36,264 nt of DNA from an uncultured bacterium. Its GTDB lineage: Bacteria > Actinomycetota > Coriobacteriia > Coriobacteriales > Coriobacteriaceae. Made by a program: the position numbers and the translations under genes. Below, piece by piece: positions 8,650-17,374 of the stretch. The DNA lies in NCBI GenBank assembly GCA_905215065.1, contig CAJMOF010000018.1, positions 1 through 36,264 of the forward strand, in the 5' to 3' direction. Every line of letters begins with the position of its first letter. Position 1 is the stretch's first letter. The notes under the pieces were generated by a model. That model had not been told where the DNA came from and searched no databases. It saw nothing but the letters and a program-made list of their open reading frames with translations.

Positions 8650-9927
8650 ATGTCCACTAAGTATGCAATCGTTGGCGGCAAGCTCATCGACGGTACCGGT
8701 GCCGAGCCGGTCGAGAACTCCCTCGTTCTCGTCGACGACAATGGCAAGATCGAGTACGCCGGTGTCATGCAGGACCTTCCCGAGGGCGTTGAGGTTATCG
8801 ACGCCGCCGGCAAGACCGTCCTTCCCGGCCTGATCGACACCCACCTGCACTTCTCGGGCAACCTGACCGACGATGACACCGACTGGGTCATGCAGCCGCT
8901 CCTCGAGAAGCAGGCCGTCGCCGTCAAGCAGGCCTACGACTGCCTCACCCACGGTCTCACCACCGTCTGCGAGATCGGTCGCTTTGGTATCCAGATCCGC
9001 GACTGCATCGACAAGGGCGTCTTCAAGGGCCCGCGCGTTCTGGCAACCGGCCTTGGCTTCTGCCGCGTTGCCGGCCACGGCGACTCCCACCACTGCAGCC
9101 AGGAGCTCAACAAGGAATCGCACCCCTGGGGCGATCAGGTCGACGGTCCTTGGGATCTGCGTAAGGCCGTCCGTCGTCGCCTGCGCGAGAACCCCGATGC
9201 CATCAAGATCTGGGCTACCGGTGGCGGCATCTGGCGCTGGGACTCCGGCCGCGACCAGCACTACTGCTCCGAGGAGATCCAGGCCGTGGTCGAAGAGGCA
9301 AAGATGGTCGGCATCCCCGTGTGGAGCCACTGCTACAACAACCACGCCGCTGCCTACGATTCCGTTCGCTTTGGCTGCGAGCAGTTGATTCACGGCTTCG
9401 ATATCGATGAGCGCACCATGGACCTCATGGCCGAGCAGGGCACCTTCTTCACCCCGACGATCGCCTTCCTGCCCACTTGGTACGCCACCTATCCGCCCGT
9501 CTACGTCCCCGAGCTGCACGACAAGTACGAGGGCACCCTGGTCGAGAAGGAGCTGCACCGCAACTACGACTGCCTGCGCGAGGCCAAGAAGCGCGGCGTC
9601 GTCATGACGATCGGCTCCGACTCCTTCTCCTTCGTCACCCCGTACGGCACCTGCTCTATCGAGGAGATGTACGAGTTCGTCGACAAGATCGGCTTCACCC
9701 CGGTCGAGACCATCACCTGTGCCACCCTCAACGGTGCCAAGATGTGCCACATCGAGGACGAGACCGGTTCCATCGAGGCCGGCAAGTGCGCCGACCTGCT
9801 GGTCGTCAACGGTGACGTCGCCGCCGACATCCACGTGCTCAACACCGACAACATGGACGTCATCATGAAGGACGGCTGGATCGTCGAGGCTGGCACCTTT
9901 GGCGAGGCCAACAAATACAGCGCCTAA
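8650..9927 (+). CDS. Metal-dependent amidohydrolase (imidazolonepropionase/prolidase-like)
   Basis: A 425-residue cytoplasmic hydrolase of the amidohydrolase superfamily. It has a small beta-domain at both ends and a TIM barrel with the full binuclear metal set: H65 and H67 (DTHLH), a likely carboxylated lysine K186 (AIKIWATGG), H227 (WSH), H248 (IHG) and D324 (IGSDS). The Lys ligand and overall layout match the family containing Xaa-Pro dipeptidases and imidazolonepropionase-like enzymes, which cut cyclic or peptide amide bonds. The exact substrate is not readable. The ATG at 8650 has AAGGAGG seven bases upstream. It stands directly after the APC permease gene and is followed by a terminator, so the two form a probable uptake-plus-hydrolysis unit. 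Confidence 0.88.
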   Translation: MSTKYAIVGGKLIDGTGAEPVENSLVLVDDNGKIEYAGVMQDLPEGVEVIDAAGKTVLPGLIDTHLHFSGNLTDDDTDWVMQPLLEKQAVAVKQAYDCLTHGLTTVCEIGRFGIQIRDCIDKGVFKGPRVLATGLGFCRVAGHGDSHHCSQELNKESHPWGDQVDGPWDLRKAVRRRLRENPDAIKIWATGGGIWRWDSGRDQHYCSEEIQAVVEEAKMVGIPVWSHCYNNHAAAYDSVRFGCEQLIHGFDIDERTMDLMAEQGTFFTPTIAFLPTWYATYPPVYVPELHDKYEGTLVEKELHRNYDCLREAKKRGVVMTIGSDSFSFVTPYGTCSIEEMYEFVDKIGFTPVETITCATLNGAKMCHIEDETGSIEAGKCADLLVVNGDVAADIHVLNTDNMDVIMKDGWIVEAGTFGEANKYSA

Positions 9928-9984
9928 GATACCGTTTGTCGATGGCTGGATGTAAAACACAGTTTTTGATTGCATAATGCAATG

Positions 9985-10010
9985 GAGAGGGTCGCTTGCG
10001 GCCCTCTTTA
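9985..10010 (+). terminator. Terminator after the amidohydrolase gene
   Basis: AGAGGG at 9986-9991 pairs with CCCTCT at 10002-10007, with further weak pairing inside, followed by TTTATT. It ends 36 bp before the GTG start of the kinase gene. Its position also shows that the ATG at 9977 is not the kinase start. Confidence 0.65.
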
Positions 10011-10045
10011 TTGCTATGGGGTGCGTCAGTAAGAAGGAGATGACG

Positions 10046-11431
10046 GTGGATCTCAATAGGCTGATTCTGGGCAAGAGCTACAACTCTACCAAGGTCTTTC
10101 GTACCGCTCAGCATGTGGTTCAAGCCATCTTGCTCGGTATTGTCGTTCCGCTGCTTATCCTGCTGCTCATCTGGGATCTAACCGATAATCCCAATCCCGT
10201 TCCGGCCGTTGTCGTCATTGCCGGCTTGGTCATGCTGTGCTTCTTCTTCTCGTACGTCTTTGTCGTTCCCGACGACCTCACATCGAGCGCTACCGACCGC
10301 ACGCTCGCCATCGCGTCGAAAATATTCGCCTACACGTCGCGCGGCCTTACGCCCGAAGCTGCCCTGGGCGCCTCTAAGATCATCCTGTCCGAAACCATCG
10401 CCTCTGCCATCTGCTTTACCGACGGCAAGCAGGTGTTGGCAAGCTGGGGCGAGGACTCGGCAAAATGCCCCGCGGGCACCCCGGTGGTGCTGCGGACCAC
10501 GCTCAATGTGATCAACAGCGGTGAGCAAAGCGTTTTCTCGCGCGATGCCTCGACCGAGACAGGTGGCTACTTTCCGCGCCTGCGCGCCGGTATTGTCGCA
10601 CCGCTTACCGTGCGCGGGCATTGCGTGGGCACGCTCGAGCTGTATTATCCCCGTCTGAGCAGCATCGATATGCGCCAGACGGCGCTCGCCTCGGGCTTTG
10701 CCGACCTCATTTCCACGCAGCTTGCGAGCTTTGAGCTCGAGCGCCAGGACGAGCTTACGGCCCGCGTGGAGCTGCGCGCCTTGCAATCGCAGGTCGATCC
10801 TCATTTTCTGTTTAACACCATCAGCACCATTGTGTCGCTCGTACGTACCGAGCCGGACAAGGCCAGGTCGCTGCTCATCGACTTTTCCAATTACTACCGT
10901 CAGACACTGTCCGATTCCGATACCCTCACAACGCTCGAGCACGAGGTGGAACAGGGCACTCGTTACATCAACCTTATGCAGGCCCGGTATGGCGACGGCC
11001 GTCTGCGCGTCTCGGTCGATATCGACTTTGAGGTGCGCGACAGCATGGTGCCGCCGTTTATCTTGCAGCCGCTGCTCGAAAACTGCATCAAGCATGCGCA
11101 GCGCGAGACCGAGCCACTTTCTATTCATGTTAGGGCTTTCGAGACCGATGACGGTCTGGAGATCATCGTCGAAGATGACGGCATCGGTATGAGCGAAGAA
11201 GTCTGCGCGCACCTGTTTGAGCAGCATCGCCGAGAGGAGCCCGAGAGCATTACCGCCGACGGCTCCATCAAACGAGGCTGCGGCCTGGCGCTCTTCAACG
11301 TGCTTCAGCGCATCCATTTCTTTTACGGGGAAGATTCTGGCATGCGCGTGAAGTCCCAGGAGGGCGTGGGAACGCAGGTCATCGTCGAGCTGAACGGCGA
11401 GCCGCATGAGCCGGCGCCGATGAAGGTGTAG
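10046..11431 (+). CDS. LytS/YesM-type sensor histidine kinase (system 1)
   Basis: A 461-residue membrane sensor. Two hydrophobic segments (about 23-46 and 51-75) form a hairpin with almost no outside loop. A GAF-like region follows (about 85-225), then the His_kinase domain PF06580 with H253 in DPHFLFN, and an HATPase_c domain with the N box LLENCIKHA (N346), DDGIGM (377-382) and GCGLAL (411-416). It should phosphorylate the LytTR regulator encoded next. The GTG at 10046 is chosen because AAGGAG ends six bases upstream. The ATG at 10040 overlaps that site, and starts further upstream run into a terminator. The small sensing surface in the membrane suggests a membrane-soluble or intracellular signal, possibly a metabolite; no signal is known. 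It is clearly paralogous to the kinase at 15959-17302. Confidence 0.9.
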   Translation: MDLNRLILGKSYNSTKVFRTAQHVVQAILLGIVVPLLILLLIWDLTDNPNPVPAVVVIAGLVMLCFFFSYVFVVPDDLTSSATDRTLAIASKIFAYTSRGLTPEAALGASKIILSETIASAICFTDGKQVLASWGEDSAKCPAGTPVVLRTTLNVINSGEQSVFSRDASTETGGYFPRLRAGIVAPLTVRGHCVGTLELYYPRLSSIDMRQTALASGFADLISTQLASFELERQDELTARVELRALQSQVDPHFLFNTISTIVSLVRTEPDKARSLLIDFSNYYRQTLSDSDTLTTLEHEVEQGTRYINLMQARYGDGRLRVSVDIDFEVRDSMVPPFILQPLLENCIKHAQRETEPLSIHVRAFETDDGLEIIVEDDGIGMSEEVCAHLFEQHRREEPESITADGSIKRGCGLALFNVLQRIHFFYGEDSGMRVKSQEGVGTQVIVELNGEPHEPAPMKV

Positions 11432-11470
11432 CGCGCGGTTGGATTGAGAGAAAAAAGAGGGGAAGCGCAT

Positions 11471-12205
11471 ATGTCCGAGGGATGGAACATCTTGGTGGTT
11501 GATGACGAGCCTCCTATTAGGGCTGAGCTACGCTATCTATTGGAAAAGGATACGCGTGTGGGTCATATTGCCGAGGCGGGCAATGTCACCGAAGCCGTGG
11601 AGTCGATTCTGTCGAACAAGCCCGACGTGTTGTTTTTAGACATTACCATGCCCGGTCGCTCGGGAATTGAGCTTGCCGAGACGCTGCAGAACCTAAAGAC
11701 GCCGCCGGTCGTGGTGTTTGTGACGGCATTTGCCGAGTATGCGGCTGATGCCTATAACCTCGATGCCGTCGATTATGTCGTCAAGCCGGTTGAGGACGCA
11801 CGCCTGTCAAAGGCACTCGACAAGATCGAGGCGGCCTTGGGCGTCCGTCGTGTTATCCACGCTCCGCGCCAGCCTTTGCGTCTGACGGTGGACCGCGGGG
11901 GCAAAAAGGTGTTCATTCCCGCCGCAGACGTTTGCTACTTTGAGGCGCGCGCCGATTTTTGCAACGCCATCTGCGCCGAGGGAACGTACCTGATCAATGA
12001 GTCGATCTCTTCGCTCGAACGTCGCTTGGGCTCCGAGGGCTTTATTCGCGTTCATCGCAGCTATCTGGTCAATTTGGAAGACGTGCACAATGTTGAGATT
12101 GGTTCCACGGGGTTGATGGAGCTCAGGCTCGACCGCGTGAGCTCGACGGTGCCGGTGTCCCGTCGTCGTGCCGCCGAGGTCAAGTCGCACCTGGGGCTTG
12201 CGTAA
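11471..12205 (+). CDS. LytTR-family response regulator (system 1)
   Basis: A 244-residue DNA-binding regulator. The receiver domain (1-125) has the acidic pair DD at 11-12, the phospho-acceptor D57 in FLDITMPG and the conserved lysine in VVKPVE. The LytTR DNA-binding domain occupies about 135-240 (FIRVHRSYLVNLEDV...VPVSRRR). The ATG at 11471 follows GAGGGG with proper spacing; the frame is open back to 11444 without a better site. It begins 39 bp after the kinase stop, so the two are almost certainly co-transcribed. Targets are unknown; the following genes (PC-PLC family, UMF1-type transporter) are candidates. Confidence 0.92.
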   Translation: MSEGWNILVVDDEPPIRAELRYLLEKDTRVGHIAEAGNVTEAVESILSNKPDVLFLDITMPGRSGIELAETLQNLKTPPVVVFVTAFAEYAADAYNLDAVDYVVKPVEDARLSKALDKIEAALGVRRVIHAPRQPLRLTVDRGGKKVFIPAADVCYFEARADFCNAICAEGTYLINESISSLERRLGSEGFIRVHRSYLVNLEDVHNVEIGSTGLMELRLDRVSSTVPVSRRRAAEVKSHLGLA

Positions 12206-12297
12206 GAGGCTTGCGTGCCGTCGTTTACCATCGCAGGTTTGGTATGGGCGCGCGGTGGGCATAATGGGTGGCATCGAATGAAATCGAAAGGATCATT

Positions 12298-13242
12298 ATG
12301 CCCGCGCTTATCACCCATCATCTGTTTGGCGAGGAAAGCATCGACCGTCTTCCGCAGGGCGTCATCACGTCCGATGAAGAGCGCATTGCCTTTATCTTGG
12401 GCAACCAAGGCCCCGACCCGTTTTTCTTTCACATTCTGACACCGCGTGTTTCCGACTGCACGCTGCTGGCGCAGGTCATGCATCGCTCGCGCATGTCTCG
12501 CCAGTTCGCGTGCCTGCGCGACGGCGTGTCGCATCTGCTGCCGCGCGACGCCAGCTTGGGTCGCGCCTTTGTGCTGGGTCTGCTGTCTCATTACGTGCTC
12601 GACCGCAACGCCCACCCCTTTGTCTATGAGCAGCAGTTTGGCATCGTGGAGTCCGATTCAGAGCTTGAGGATTCGAGCAGTCAGGTCCATGCCGTGATCG
12701 AGAGCGACCTGGATGTGCTGATGCTGCAGCTTAAGCGCGATGGCGCTACGGTCGACGATTACCCGCCGGCGGGCGAGATCGTCACCACCGATCGCATCAA
12801 TCGCGTGGCCGGCGTGCTGATGAGCTATGTTGCCGGACGCGTTTACGGCATTGACATTCCGGCGGGGGAGTACGGTGCTGCCGTTGCCAATATGCAGCGA
12901 CTTTACCGTGCGATTGAGCCGGCCGGCTCCGTAAAGACGCGCGCGATCTCGCTGGTTGAGGGCTTGGTGCACGACTACTCGCTGCTCGACGGCCTTGCCC
13001 ATCGCGTGACGACCGAGCCGCCCGAGCGCACTGGCAATCTGGGTCATCTGGCGTGGAAGAATCCCTTTTCCGATGAGGTCTCGAATGAGAGTTTCCCCGA
13101 GGTCTTTGACCGCGCGCTGGTCGATTACGAGTGCACGGTCGTGCGTTTTATCGAGACCGGCGACATGGAGGCCGTGACCGGTCACGTCAACTACAGCGGC
13201 CGCGTGCTTGGCGCCGACGAGGAGTTCGACCGCGAGGAATAG
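12298..13242 (+). CDS. Zinc-dependent phospholipase C family protein
   Basis: A 314-residue protein with the pattern of the Zn-dependent PLC (PF00882) family: THHLFG at the N terminus, ILGNQGPDPFFF, GLLSHYVLDRNAHPFVYEQ and VHAVIESDLDVL. The spaced His and Asp residues are the expected zinc ligands. There is no signal peptide, unlike secreted clostridial phospholipases, so this is the cytoplasmic type common in Firmicutes and Actinobacteria, whose substrate is not established. The ATG at 12298 has GAAAGGA seven bases upstream. It lies 92 bp after the LytTR regulator gene. Confidence 0.78.
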   Translation: MPALITHHLFGEESIDRLPQGVITSDEERIAFILGNQGPDPFFFHILTPRVSDCTLLAQVMHRSRMSRQFACLRDGVSHLLPRDASLGRAFVLGLLSHYVLDRNAHPFVYEQQFGIVESDSELEDSSSQVHAVIESDLDVLMLQLKRDGATVDDYPPAGEIVTTDRINRVAGVLMSYVAGRVYGIDIPAGEYGAAVANMQRLYRAIEPAGSVKTRAISLVEGLVHDYSLLDGLAHRVTTEPPERTGNLGHLAWKNPFSDEVSNESFPEVFDRALVDYECTVVRFIETGDMEAVTGHVNYSGRVLGADEEFDREE

Positions 13243-13343
13243 GGTCCGTGCCTGTCCCTTTGCCGAATCCTTACCGGTGCCTCTGTGCAATTGGGGTACG
13301 ATGAACTAACTGCATATCGGGCGAATACGAAGGGTCCCTGTCC

Positions 13344-14603
13344 ATGAAATACACCAAGCTCGAGCGTAACTGGGTCATGTACGATGTGGGAAACTCGGCC
13401 CTCGTGCTGCTCAATACCTCGGTGGTGCCCATCTACTTTAACGCCATCAATACCGGTGCTTCCTCGGCAGACCTGGTGGTCGCTTGGGGCAACGCGCAGA
13501 CGATTGCCTCGCTGGTCATTGCCATGCTCATGCCCATTCTGGGCGCGCTTGCCGATTACGCCGGCAACAAGATCAAGTTCTTCTTGGGCTTCTTCCTCAC
13601 GGGCCTGGTGCTTTGCCTGGCGCAGGCTATCCCAATGTCCGCCATGGCATTTTTGACCGTGTACGTGCTGTGCACCATCGGCCTTAACTCTTCTATGACA
13701 TTCTACGACGCCATGCTGCCCGACATTACCACCGACGAGCGCATGGACGCCGTGTCCAGCTCGGGTTATGCCTGGGGCTACATCGGTTCCACCGTGCCGT
13801 TCATCATCTGCTTGGCGCTTATCATGGGTGGCCCCGCTCTTGGCGTCCCCACCATGCTGGCAACGCGTCTGTCGTTTATCATCACTGGTGCCTGGTGGCT
13901 CATCTTTACCCTGCCGCTCATTCGCACCTATAAGCAAAAGTACGGTCGCGAGCGCGGTCCCGAGGATACTATCGGCCACATCGTGGGCGGTGTGTTCTCC
14001 GAGGTCGGACACACCATGCGCGAGATCGCCCACAACAAGACCGTGCTGATCTACATGATCGCGTTTTTCTTCTACATCGACGGTGTGCACACGGTTATTT
14101 CCATGGCAACCAGCTACGGATCGGCTTTGGGCATCGACTCGACCCAACTGGTGCTGGCTCTGCTCGTTACGCAGTTTGTGGCCTTCCCGTCCGCCATCAT
14201 CTACGGCAAGCTCGCCGGCCGCGTGGGCACGCTCAACATGATCTTGGTGGCAGTCGCCGCCTATATGGGCATCGTGCTCTTTGCCGCGTTTTTCTTAAAG
14301 ACCGCCTTTGAGTTTTGGGTGCTTGCCATTTTGGTCGGCCTGTTCCAGGGCGGCGTGCAGGCGCTCAGCCGCAGCTACTTTGGCCGCATTATCCCCAAGG
14401 AAAAGTCCAACGAGTACTATGGCTTCTTTGACATCTTTGGTCGTTACGCAAGTGTTATGGGCACGTTCTTGGTGTCGGTCGTCACCTCGCTGACCGGCAA
14501 CCCCTCGCTGGGCGTCCTGTCTATCGGCGTGCTGCTGGTGGTGGGCTTTGCGCTGCTGGTCCGTCTGTCCCGCATGTCTCAGACGGCAGAGCAGGCCGCA
14601 TAG
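13344..14603 (+). CDS. UMF1-type MFS transporter
   Basis: A 419-residue integral membrane protein with about 12 segments. The N terminus (ERNWVMYDVGNSALVLLNT) matches the W-x-x-YD-x-(A/G)NS motif of the UMF1/Atg22-like branch of the major facilitator superfamily. These are usually annotated as general MFS exporters or permeases, without firm substrates in bacteria. A motif-A-like stretch (GALADYAGNK) follows the second segment. The ATG at 13344 has a weak GAAGGG about 10 bases upstream. A TACGAT at about 13298 may be its -10 box, which would make the gene independent of the upstream genes. Confidence 0.85.
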   Translation: MKYTKLERNWVMYDVGNSALVLLNTSVVPIYFNAINTGASSADLVVAWGNAQTIASLVIAMLMPILGALADYAGNKIKFFLGFFLTGLVLCLAQAIPMSAMAFLTVYVLCTIGLNSSMTFYDAMLPDITTDERMDAVSSSGYAWGYIGSTVPFIICLALIMGGPALGVPTMLATRLSFIITGAWWLIFTLPLIRTYKQKYGRERGPEDTIGHIVGGVFSEVGHTMREIAHNKTVLIYMIAFFFYIDGVHTVISMATSYGSALGIDSTQLVLALLVTQFVAFPSAIIYGKLAGRVGTLNMILVAVAAYMGIVLFAAFFLKTAFEFWVLAILVGLFQGGVQALSRSYFGRIIPKEKSNEYYGFFDIFGRYASVMGTFLVSVVTSLTGNPSLGVLSIGVLLVVGFALLVRLSRMSQTAEQAA

Positions 14604-14694
14604 GAACCTGCCGGTAATTGCGTCCGCCGCGATACTCTTTTGGGGTTATCCGCAATAAACATTCTGACTTTCGAACAATGATTAGCCCAAGTGG

Positions 14695-14754
14695 GTATGA
14701 TGGAGTCAGCTAGGTCGCGGGGCGTCGCCTGTGTTTGGCGGCGTCCCGTTTTTG
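14695..14754 (+). promoter_or_regulatory. Possible promoter and leader hairpin before the glycosyltransferase gene
   Basis: TATGAT at 14695-14700 looks like a -10 box, but no good -35 box is seen. It is followed by a terminator-type hairpin at 14719-14747 (GGG-CG-CGCC arms with one mismatch and one G-T pair) and a TTTTT tract at 14749-14753. This is only 21 bp before the next start codon. The hairpin may simply end the MFS gene, or act as an attenuator in the leader of the glycosyltransferase-kinase operon. Confidence 0.4.
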
Positions 14755-14774
14755 TGTTGCAGGGAGGGTAAGGC

Positions 14775-15962
14775 ATGAACGCCACGGTCGTGATTCCAAC
14801 GTATTGGGCGGGCGATGACGCTCGCGCAAACGCCCCTGGCACCTATGACCATTCGACACGACTCAACGCCGACAATCCCGAACTCGACCGCTGCCTGGCC
14901 TCGCTTGAGCAGGTACGTGACATCCCGCGCATCATCCTTTTGGTGGTCTGTCCCGTTTCTGCCACAGCCGATGTGTCGCTGCGCGTGCACGAGATTGTCG
15001 ACGCGCATCCCACGCTCAAGGTCACCGTTGTTACCAACACCCAGGCCTCGCGCATCGCAGACCGGGTTGCTCAGATCGCGCCCAAGGGTTCGGGCGAGTG
15101 CGTGAGCCTGCGAGGTTACGGTGCCATCCGCAACATGGGGCTGGCCTGCGCTGCGGTGCTGGGGCATGACGCGGTTATCTTTTTGGATGACGATGAGGCT
15201 GTCATCGACGCCGACTTTATGAAGCGCGCGACCTATGCGTTGGGGCAGCAGACGCGTCAGGGCTTGCCGATCTTGGTCAAGAGCGGCTATTTCTACGATC
15301 GCGACGGCTCGCCGTTGGCTCCCACGGACAAGGCGGGCATCTGCCATCGTTGGTGGACCAAGCGCATCGAGTTCAACCGTTGGATGAAAAAGGCGCTCTC
15401 GGGCACCCGCATCTCGCGCTCCAACTACGTGTGCGGCGGCCTGATGGCCCTGCACGCCCGCGCCTTTACGCGTGTGGCCTTTGACCCGTTTATCACCCGC
15501 GGCGAGGACTTGGATTACCTCTTTAACATGCGCATGTTTGGCTACGACGTGTGGTTCGATAACGAGTGGACCGTGCGCCATCTGCCTCCGGAGTCCGAAA
15601 AGCGCTCACCGCGCTTTATGCAGGATGTCTACCGTTGGTACTACGAACGGGCCAAGTTGACATTCGCCGCGCATCAAAAGGAGCTCATTCCCGTTACGGC
15701 AGCATCGCTCATGCCCTACCCGGGCCCGTGGATTTCGCGCGAGCTCGACGACCGCGTGCGCAAGACCGCTATGGTCCGCAGCGTGTTTACCCGCGAGCAT
15801 GAGGGCTACCTGCGCATCTGGCGCCATGGTATCGACGAGGCAAAAGCCTATGCGCGCCAAAACGCTGCAAGCTACCTGCGTTTCCAGAGCTTTTGGCCCA
15901 AGATCATGGACGGGCTTTGGCGTGACGCACAACTGATCAGTATCCTGGAGGGGACCGAATGA
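14775..15962 (+). CDS. Family 2-like glycosyltransferase
   Basis: A 395-residue GT-A fold enzyme that should transfer a sugar from a nucleotide-sugar donor. The N-terminal VVIPTYW strand begins the Rossmann-like fold. FLDDDEAVID (D138-D140) is the DxD metal/donor motif, and RGEDLDYLFNMR is the ED motif that usually supplies the catalytic base. There are no membrane segments. A GGGAGGG ribosome site precedes the ATG. The gene overlaps the next one by four bases (ATGA at 15959-15962), so it is translationally coupled to a LytS-type sensor kinase, an odd pairing that suggests a link between cell-surface glycan synthesis and the second signalling system. The acceptor is unknown. Confidence 0.82.
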   Translation: MNATVVIPTYWAGDDARANAPGTYDHSTRLNADNPELDRCLASLEQVRDIPRIILLVVCPVSATADVSLRVHEIVDAHPTLKVTVVTNTQASRIADRVAQIAPKGSGECVSLRGYGAIRNMGLACAAVLGHDAVIFLDDDEAVIDADFMKRATYALGQQTRQGLPILVKSGYFYDRDGSPLAPTDKAGICHRWWTKRIEFNRWMKKALSGTRISRSNYVCGGLMALHARAFTRVAFDPFITRGEDLDYLFNMRMFGYDVWFDNEWTVRHLPPESEKRSPRFMQDVYRWYYERAKLTFAAHQKELIPVTAASLMPYPGPWISRELDDRVRKTAMVRSVFTREHEGYLRIWRHGIDEAKAYARQNAASYLRFQSFWPKIMDGLWRDAQLISILEGTE

Positions 15963-17302
15963 TCGACCGCCGCGCCCAGCGCGATAGTTCATTATCAATC
16001 TTTCGCATCATTGCCGTTGCCTGCGCCATTTGCGTGCTGGTGTACTTTATTTTTGCCCTGGTGACCGGTATCGAGCCGATCGCCACGGTGATTGCCTGCG
16101 CGTTGCTGTGCATCTTTCTGTGCATCTTTATCTTTTTGACGCTCAATCCCGATTCGGTGCGCTCCCAGTACACCGAGGAGACGCTCTCGGTGGCCTCGGC
16201 CATGCTCGAGGACATTAAGGGCGGTCTGACGCAGGAGTCGGCGCGTTTGGTGTGCCAGCGCATTTTGCCCGAGACGCGCGCCATGACGGTGGCCATCACC
16301 GACGAGGACAACGTGCTTGCCTGCGCGGGCGAGTTTGAGGAAAAGCTACTGCCAGATTCTCCCATCCACACGCTTGCCACACGCTACGTTATCGAACATG
16401 GCATCGTGCAATCGTTCAACCGTATGGTGGATGTCGTGGGCTCGGACGGCTCGCACAACCAAGTCCCCGCCGGCATTATCGCCCCCATCAAGGTGGGCGA
16501 TCGTACCGTCGGCACGCTCAAGTTCTACTACAAGACCCCGCGCGCCGTCGACCGTACCCAGTACGCGCTTGCCTCGGGCTTTGCCGAGATCTTGTCCACG
16601 CAGCTCGCCATCCACGAGCTCGAGGTGCAAAAGGAACTCACAGCGCGCGCCGAGGTGCGTGCGCTGCAGGCGCAGATTAACCCGCACTTCCTGTTCAACA
16701 CGCTGAACACCATTGCATCGTTTACGCGCACCGACCCGCTGCGGGCCCGCGAACTGCTTCGTGAGTTCTCATCGTTCTATCGCGCCACGCTCGACAACTC
16801 GGGATCGCTTATTCCGGTCTCGCGCGAGGTCGCACAGACCAAGCGCTACCTTACCTTTGAGAAGGCCCGCTTTGGCGAGGACCGCGTGCTTGCGACGTTC
16901 GATGTGTCCGAGGACGTGGAAGATACGCTGGTGCCGGCGTTCGTGATCCAGCCGATTGTCGAGAACGCCGTGCGTCATGGTATGGGCGATGACGACGCCC
17001 TGAGGATCGACGTGACCGTTCACCAAGACGGCGAGGATGCAATCTTGATTGCTGTGGCCGATAATGGCGTGGGTATGGATGAGGGTACCGCCGCCAGACT
17101 GTTTGACGAGCGCTCTGCCCGTCCCGACGCCAGCTCTCCCCAGGGTGGCGGCGCCGGTGTGGCCATGCACAATATTTCGGAGCGCATCCATCGCTTTTTT
17201 GGGCCGCACTCCTCTACGCGTGTCGAATCGGCGCCGGGCAAGGGCACCAAAGTGCTCCTTCATCTTGATTTGTCAGAGAGCATCTTTGACATTCAAGAGT
17301 AA
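15959..17302 (+). CDS. LytS/YesM-type sensor histidine kinase (system 2)
   Basis: A 447-residue membrane kinase with two membrane segments (about 13-36 and 41-62), a GAF-like region (about 75-215), H243 in NPHFLFN of the PF06580 domain, and an HATPase_c domain with PIVENAVRHG, DNGVGM and a G-rich GGGAGVAMHN motif. It matches the system 1 kinase along its length (for example ELTARxExRALQxQ directly before the phospho-accepting motif in both), so the two are duplicates. Its start overlaps the glycosyltransferase stop (ATGA). The partner regulator follows 72 bp downstream. Confidence 0.92.
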   Translation: MIDRRAQRDSSLSIFRIIAVACAICVLVYFIFALVTGIEPIATVIACALLCIFLCIFIFLTLNPDSVRSQYTEETLSVASAMLEDIKGGLTQESARLVCQRILPETRAMTVAITDEDNVLACAGEFEEKLLPDSPIHTLATRYVIEHGIVQSFNRMVDVVGSDGSHNQVPAGIIAPIKVGDRTVGTLKFYYKTPRAVDRTQYALASGFAEILSTQLAIHELEVQKELTARAEVRALQAQINPHFLFNTLNTIASFTRTDPLRARELLREFSSFYRATLDNSGSLIPVSREVAQTKRYLTFEKARFGEDRVLATFDVSEDVEDTLVPAFVIQPIVENAVRHGMGDDDALRIDVTVHQDGEDAILIAVADNGVGMDEGTAARLFDERSARPDASSPQGGGAGVAMHNISERIHRFFGPHSSTRVESAPGKGTKVLLHLDLSESIFDIQE

Positions 17303-17374
17303 AATAAAAAGCTACGGGCTCAACGTCATGCGACGGACGCCCGGCGTAGTTAGTTGACGAAAGGTTTTATCCCT

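Noticed and set aside
9977..10045. Upstream ATG as the start of the system 1 kinase
   Set aside because: The sequence from 9985 to 10010 is a terminator hairpin and the ATG has no ribosome site. GTG at 10046 has AAGGAG at correct distance.
8602..10074. 490-codon open frame on the minus strand
   Set aside because: It lies opposite the amidohydrolase gene, whose metal ligands, ribosome site and length are all correct. The frame is a by-product of GC-rich codons.
17354..17374. TTG at 17354 as start of the second LytTR regulator
   Set aside because: It lies upstream of the GAAAGG ribosome site; the receiver domain begins directly after the ATG at 17375.
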